Shown here one piece after another: positions 12,612 to 16,802 of a stretch of DNA of 16,802 nt. A program made the position numbers and the translations under genes. The DNA lies in NCBI GenBank assembly GCA_937894515.1, contig CALCRH010000276.1:1-16802 (forward strand), read 5' to 3'. The stretch comes from an uncultured Clostridia bacterium (lineage in GTDB: Bacteria > Bacillota > Clostridia > Oscillospirales > Oscillospiraceae). Each line of letters opens with the position of its first letter. Position 1 is the stretch's first letter. Below the pieces are notes generated by a model. That model ran no database searches and was not told where the DNA came from. It was given only the letters and a program-made list of their open reading frames with translations.

Positions 12612-14913
12612 GAAAGAAATGTCCGCGCAGGACAGCATCCCTTATCAGCGAATGTATCCGGACGGCATCTGTCGTGTCACCGATACGCATTACACCAGAA
12701 CCATCTGTTTTCAGGACATCAATTATCAGCTTGCACAGAACGAGGATAAAACCGCGATCTTCGACGGCTGGTGTGATTTCCTCAACTACTTTGATTCGTC
12801 CGTTCAGTTCCAGCTCACCTTTGTCAATCTCTCCACGACGGAGGAAAACATTGCCCAGCGCATCAACATTCCTCTGCGCGGCGACGATTTCGACAACATC
12901 CGCGCCGAATATACGCAGATGCTTCGTAATCAGGTCAGTAAAGGCAAGAACGGTCTGACGAAAACCAAGTATCTCACCTACGGCATCGACGCGGATAACA
13001 TTCAGACGGCAAAATCCCGTCTTGACCGTATCGAAAACGACCTGCTCAACAACTTCAAACGGCTCGGCGTTTCTGCGGAAGGTTTGAATGGCGCGGAGTA
13101 TCTGCACGTTCTGCACGACATTCTGAACATCGACGAAAAGGTTCCGTTCAGTTTTTCGTGGGACTGGCTGGTTCCGTCCGGGCTTTCCACCAAGGATTTC
13201 ATCGCGCCCAGCTCCTTTGAGTTCAAAACCGGCAAGCAGTTCTCCATGGGAAGCAAGCTCTGCGCCGTCAGCTTCCTCAATGTTCTTGCGCCGGAGTTGA
13301 ATGACCGTATCCTCGCGGATTTCCTCGATATGGAATCCAACCTTGTCGTCAGTATGCACATTCAGTCCGTCGATCAGACCAAGGCAATCAAGGACATCAA
13401 GCGCAAGATCACCGACCTTGACAAATCCAAGATCGAAGAACAGAAGAAAGCCGTCCGTGCCGGTTACGACATGGACATTATCCCGTCTGACCTTGCTACC
13501 TACGGCGCGGAAGCAAAAAAGCTCTTGCAGGATTTGCAGTCCCGCAACGAGCGAATGTTCCTGTTCACGTTCATCATTTTGAACACTGCCAATACCCAGC
13601 GTCAGCTCAAAAACAATATCTTTCAGGCATCCAGTATTGCACAGAAGCACAACTGCTCCCTTGTCCGGCTGGACTTTCAGCAGGAAGATGGCTGTATGAG
13701 CTGTCTGCCGCTCGGTCAGAACCTTGTGGATATTCGGCGCGGGATGATTACTTCCAGCTCGGCAATCTTTGTCCCCTTCACCACGCAAGAGCTTTATCAA
13801 ACCGGAGAAGGTACGCTGTACTACGGTATCAATGCGCTGTCCGGCAACATCATCATGGTTGACCGCAAGCGGCAGAAAAATCCGAACGGCATTATCCTCG
13901 GTACGCCGGGTTCCGGTAAATCCTTCGCAGCAAAACGCGAAATGAGCAACGTGTTTTTCGTTACCGATGATGACATCATCGTGTGCGATCCCGAATCGGA
14001 ATACGGTGCGCTGGTCAACCGTCTGCACGGTCAGGTGATCCGCATTTCGCCTACGTCCACCGATTACATCAACCCCATGGACTTGAACCTCGATTACAGC
14101 GACGATGAAAACCCGCTGTCGCTGAAATCCGACTTCATTCTGTCCCTGTGTGAGCTGATCGTCGGCGGCAAGGAGGGCTTGCAGCCGATTGAAAAAACCA
14201 TCATTGACCGTTGTGTGCGGCTGGTGTACCGGGACTATCTCAATGACCCGAAGCCGGAGAATATGCCGATCCTTGAAGATTTGTATAACGAGCTGCGGGC
14301 GCAGGAGGAAAAAGAGGCACAGTACCTTGCAACGGCACTTGAAATCTATGTCACCGGCTCCCTGAACGTCTTTAACCACCGTTCCAATATCGACATCAAC
14401 AACCGCATCGTTTCCTTTGATATTAAGGAGCTGGGCAAACAGCTCAAGAAGATCGGGATGTTGGTCGTACAGGATGCCGTTTGGAACCGCGTCACGATTA
14501 ACCGTGAAGCGCAGAAGTCCACATGGTACTACATCGACGAGATGCACCTTCTTTTGAAGGAGGAACAGACCGCCGCGTACACCGTTGAGATTTGGAAGCG
14601 TTTCAGGAAATGGGGCGGCATCCCGACAGGCATCACGCAGAACGTGAAAGACCTGCTTTCCTCGCGTGAGGTTGAGAACATTTTTGAAAACTCGGATTTC
14701 GTATATATGCTCAATCAGGCGGCGGGAGATCGTCAGATTCTCGCAAAGCAGCTCAATATCAGTCCTCATCAGCTTTCCTATGTGACCCATTCCGGCGAAG
14801 GTGAAGGACTTCTGTTCTACGGCAATACGATCATTCCGTTTGTCGATCACTTCCCGAAGAACACCGAGCTGTACAGCATCATGACGACCAAGCTGCAAGA
14901 GGTGGCAAAATGA
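12532..14913 (+). CDS. virB4: VirB4-like conjugal transfer ATPase
   Basis: This is a 793-aa protein. The TTG start at 12532 is favoured by GGAGG at 12518-12522, 9 nt upstream, and by an N-terminus (KLTRAQRQQIEAAIARAKK) I associate with this family; the in-frame ATG at 12619 lacks a clear ribosome-binding site. The N-terminal half is the VirB4 domain that binds other channel parts. The ATPase half has a Walker A loop, ILGTPGSGKSFAAKRE (Lys463-Ser464), the strand IIVCDPESEYGALV, and a Walker B, WYYIDEMHLLL (Asp669-Glu670), then GITQNVKDLLSSREVENIF. It powers assembly and substrate transfer in the secretion channel. Its gene overlaps prgI by 80 bp and its stop overlaps the hydrolase start by 4 bp (ATGA). 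Confidence 0.92.
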   Translation: MSTAKKLTRAQRQQIEAAIARAKKTDKKEMSAQDSIPYQRMYPDGICRVTDTHYTRTICFQDINYQLAQNEDKTAIFDGWCDFLNYFDSSVQFQLTFVNLSTTEENIAQRINIPLRGDDFDNIRAEYTQMLRNQVSKGKNGLTKTKYLTYGIDADNIQTAKSRLDRIENDLLNNFKRLGVSAEGLNGAEYLHVLHDILNIDEKVPFSFSWDWLVPSGLSTKDFIAPSSFEFKTGKQFSMGSKLCAVSFLNVLAPELNDRILADFLDMESNLVVSMHIQSVDQTKAIKDIKRKITDLDKSKIEEQKKAVRAGYDMDIIPSDLATYGAEAKKLLQDLQSRNERMFLFTFIILNTANTQRQLKNNIFQASSIAQKHNCSLVRLDFQQEDGCMSCLPLGQNLVDIRRGMITSSSAIFVPFTTQELYQTGEGTLYYGINALSGNIIMVDRKRQKNPNGIILGTPGSGKSFAAKREMSNVFFVTDDDIIVCDPESEYGALVNRLHGQVIRISPTSTDYINPMDLNLDYSDDENPLSLKSDFILSLCELIVGGKEGLQPIEKTIIDRCVRLVYRDYLNDPKPENMPILEDLYNELRAQEEKEAQYLATALEIYVTGSLNVFNHRSNIDINNRIVSFDIKELGKQLKKIGMLVVQDAVWNRVTINREAQKSTWYYIDEMHLLLKEEQTAAYTVEIWKRFRKWGGIPTGITQNVKDLLSSREVENIFENSDFVYMLNQAAGDRQILAKQLNISPHQLSYVTHSGEGEGLLFYGNTIIPFVDHFPKNTELYSIMTTKLQEVAK

Positions 14914-16637
14914 AAAAAGAGCCGCGCTTGCAGTTTACCGACGAAGAACGAGCCGCGCCGGAGCTTCAAAAGCCGATCCGCAAAGCGGAAAAAGCCGCGA
15001 AGAAAGCCGACAAAGCCCACGCCAAGGTTCCGCAGAAAAAGGTAAAGAAGCGCAGCATCGACCCCGAAACCGGAAAAGTCAAGACGGTATTGCAGTTAGA
15101 GGACAAGAAACCGCCCTCCAAGCTGAATTATGCTGTCCGGGACGCTCCGGTTAATTTTGTCTCCGGGCAGTTCCACCGGGAAATGTCCGAAAGCGAGGAT
15201 GACAACGTAGGTGTGGAATCGGCTCACAAGCTGGAAACCGGAGCCGAGACCGGCGGGCGTCTGATACAGACAGCCCACCGTTCCCACCAACTCAAACCCT
15301 ATCGGACAGCGGAACGGGCAGAAACCCGGCTTGAAAAAGCCAATCTGAACGCGCTTTACAAGGAAGCGGAACTGGAAAATCCCACAAGCAACCCGCTTTC
15401 CAAGTGGCAGCAAAGGCAGGCAATCAAAAAGCAGTACGCCGCATCCAAAACGGAAAAGGCGGCGGAAACCACGAAGAAAACCGCCGAAGCTGCCGGAACC
15501 GCCGCAAAGAAAGCGGCAGAGGAAGCAAAGAAGGCTGCGGAATACGTTTGGGCGCACAAGAAGGGCTTTGCCATTGCTATCGCCATTGTGCTGATCCTTG
15601 CTTTTTTCCTGAACGGTCTTTCCTCCTGCTCGGTAATGGTGGAAAGCCTGACATCCGGTATTGCCGCATCGACCTATCCTTCACAGGATGAAGATATGCT
15701 CGGCGCGGAAGCCGCGTACTGCGCGTTGGAGGACGAGCTTCAGGATTATCTCGACACATATGAGCGAACCCACGATTACGACGAATACCATTATGACCTG
15801 GACGACATTGAGCATGACCCTTACGTTCTGATCTCCATTCTCACCGCTCTGAAACAGGGCGAATGGACGCTTTCGGAGGTACAGGGAACGCTGCAAATGC
15901 TGTTCGACAAGCAGTACATTCTCACGGAGGATGTGACCGTCGAAACCCGTTACCGCACGGAAACCGAAACCGATTACTACCTTGTTTATGATGAGGAAAC
16001 CGGCGAATACGACCTTATTGAGTATGAGTACGAGGTGGAGGTTCCGTATGACTATTACATCTGCACCGTAACGCTGGAAAACTTCAATCTTTCCCACGTC
16101 CCGATCTACATCATGGGCGAAGAACAGCTCGGAATGTACAGCACCTATATGGCGGTGCTGGGCAACCGTCCCGATCTTTTCCCCGGCTCGGAATACGTCG
16201 TCAAGTACATCGACGGAAGCTATACCGATTACGACATTCCTGCGGAAGCGTTGGAGGACGAACAGTTCGCCCTGATGATCGCGGAAGCGGAAAAGTATCT
16301 CGGCTATCCCTACGTCTGGGGCGGCTCAAGCCCGTCCACATCCTTTGACTGCTCCGGCTTTGTGAGCTGGGTGTGCAACAACTGCGGTGTCGGATGGGAT
16401 TTCGGCAGGCTCGGCGCACAGGGACTTTGCAACATCTGTACCCGCACCGGCAATCCCAAGCCGGGTGATCTTGTGTTTTTCGTCGGCACCTACGATACGC
16501 CGGGTGTTTCCCACGTCGGCATTTACGTCGGCAACGGAATGATGATCCACTGCGGCGACCCGATTACCTACGCGAATCTCAATTCAAGTTACTACCAGCA
16601 GCACTTTTACTGCTATGGCAGATTACCACAACCTTAA
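14910..16637 (+). CDS. NlpC/P60 cell-wall hydrolase of the conjugation machine (CD1108 type)
   Basis: This is a 575-aa protein. Residues 1-213 form a Lys/Ala/Glu-rich cytoplasmic region with helical, coiled-coil-like stretches (KPIRKAEKAAKKADKAH; AAKKAAEEAKKAAEYVWAH). One transmembrane helix follows at ~219-241 (GFAIAIAIVLILAFFLNGL). The extracellular middle part is acidic and Tyr-rich (DTYERTHDYDEYHYDLDDIE; ILTALKQGEWTLSEVQGTLQ; VETRYRTETETDYYLVYDEE). The C-terminal ~120 residues are an NlpC/P60 peptidase with catalytic Cys481 in FDCSGF, His535 in SHVGIYVG and His547 as the likely third residue. It should cut peptide bridges in peptidoglycan to let the channel through, like VirB1 or the Tn916 hydrolases. 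An ATGA overlap couples it to virB4. No second (lysozyme) domain is seen, unlike some relatives. Confidence 0.9.
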   Translation: MKKEPRLQFTDEERAAPELQKPIRKAEKAAKKADKAHAKVPQKKVKKRSIDPETGKVKTVLQLEDKKPPSKLNYAVRDAPVNFVSGQFHREMSESEDDNVGVESAHKLETGAETGGRLIQTAHRSHQLKPYRTAERAETRLEKANLNALYKEAELENPTSNPLSKWQQRQAIKKQYAASKTEKAAETTKKTAEAAGTAAKKAAEEAKKAAEYVWAHKKGFAIAIAIVLILAFFLNGLSSCSVMVESLTSGIAASTYPSQDEDMLGAEAAYCALEDELQDYLDTYERTHDYDEYHYDLDDIEHDPYVLISILTALKQGEWTLSEVQGTLQMLFDKQYILTEDVTVETRYRTETETDYYLVYDEETGEYDLIEYEYEVEVPYDYYICTVTLENFNLSHVPIYIMGEEQLGMYSTYMAVLGNRPDLFPGSEYVVKYIDGSYTDYDIPAEALEDEQFALMIAEAEKYLGYPYVWGGSSPSTSFDCSGFVSWVCNNCGVGWDFGRLGAQGLCNICTRTGNPKPGDLVFFVGTYDTPGVSHVGIYVGNGMMIHCGDPITYANLNSSYYQQHFYCYGRLPQP

Positions 16638-16652
16638 AAGGAGGAAACAGCT

Positions 16653-16802
16653 ATGAACCCCAAAATTACGAAGCTCCGCGCGGAGTTCGATAAAAACAAA
16701 TCCAAAATCGCTGAATTGCAGGCAAAGAACCGCGAGCTGGAAAAGCAGATCAAAGAACTGGAGAACATCGACATCATCGGCATGGTGCGTGAGCGCGGTC
16801 TG
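16653..16802 (+). CDS. DUF4315 family protein, N-terminal part (continues beyond the right edge)
   Basis: An ATG at 16653 follows AGGAGG (16639-16644) and opens a frame that stays open for 50 codons to the window edge. The product begins MNPKITKLRAEFDKNKSKI and continues AELQAKNRELEKQIKELENI, a charged coiled coil, then DIIGMVRERGL. This is the pattern of the small DUF4315 proteins that lie directly after the NlpC/P60 gene in clostridial conjugative elements, usually followed by a DUF4366 membrane protein. The function is not known; the coiled coil suggests protein-protein contact within the transfer complex. Confidence 0.82.
   Translation, partial: MNPKITKLRAEFDKNKSKIAELQAKNRELEKQIKELENIDIIGMVRERGL

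Larger units (their letters stand above)
1235..16802 (+). mobile_element. Integrative conjugative element, maintenance and transfer region (partial)
   Basis: The co-directional set of ParB, initiator, antirepressor, PcfB, VirD4, Maff2, VirB6-like, PrgI, VirB4, NlpC/P60 and DUF4315 is the conjugation layout of Tn1549/CTn-like elements of clostridia. Tight stop/start overlaps show operon structure. Relaxase, oriT and a complete integrase are not visible, so the element is incomplete in this window and its ends cannot be placed. A conjugative plasmid with the same module cannot be ruled out from this stretch alone. Confidence 0.8.

Noticed and set aside
12427..14898. Long minus-strand open frame of 823 codons opposite virB4
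   Set aside because: It mirrors the well-supported VirB4 gene, has no recognisable domain, and open antisense frames are common where third positions are GC-rich.

Overview
The window is about 16.8 kb of a conjugative mobile element from a Gram-positive host, most likely a gut clostridium (Oscillospiraceae/Lachnospiraceae type). The evidence is strong AGGAGG ribosome-binding sites, moderately high G+C with GC-rich third positions, and a Firmicutes-specific set of type IV secretion genes in the order known from Tn1549/CTn-like elements: PcfB, VirD4, Maff2, VirB6, PrgI/VirB3, VirB4, NlpC/P60 hydrolase, DUF4315. All family calls come from reading translated sequence; no database search was run.

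Layout. Positions 1-1000 are on the minus strand and carry the last ~60 codons of a tyrosine recombinase (a remnant), a small MobC-like ribbon-helix-helix protein, and the N-terminal part of a RepA-type AAA ATPase that runs off the left edge. This looks like part of an integrative mobilizable element or a rearranged element end. Positions 1001-1234 are an AT-richer divergent spacer with an imperfect direct repeat, an inverted repeat and an intrinsic-terminator-like hairpin. From 1235 on, every gene is on the plus strand. A maintenance/regulation block holds ParB, a 94-aa unknown, a winged-helix replication initiator and a Bro-N/KilAC antirepressor (1235-4201). Next is a cassette of exported proteins (4314-8394): one membrane-anchored protein and three signal-peptide proteins sharing a common beta-rich domain, the largest with a 33-residue Cys/His repeat array. 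The conjugation machine follows (8411-16802): PcfB, coupling ATPase, two short pilin-like proteins, VirB6-like channel protein, PrgI, VirB4 ATPase, cell-wall hydrolase and the start of a DUF4315 protein.

How it fits together. ParB and the initiator suggest the excised element can replicate and be stabilised. The AAA ATPase and MobC-like protein would serve DNA processing. PcfB and VirD4 would bring the relaxosome to the secretion channel, VirB4 would power its assembly, and the NlpC/P60 protein would open the peptidoglycan. The relaxase and an intact integrase are not in the window. The exported cassette sits just upstream of PcfB and is the best candidate for an undescribed system, perhaps a surface layer or mating-contact structure. 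The plus-strand leaders also carry an unusual number of structured RNA elements: terminator-like hairpins with a shared ATGCCC motif, and hairpins that can hide ribosome-binding sites. This suggests control by attenuation or antitermination.
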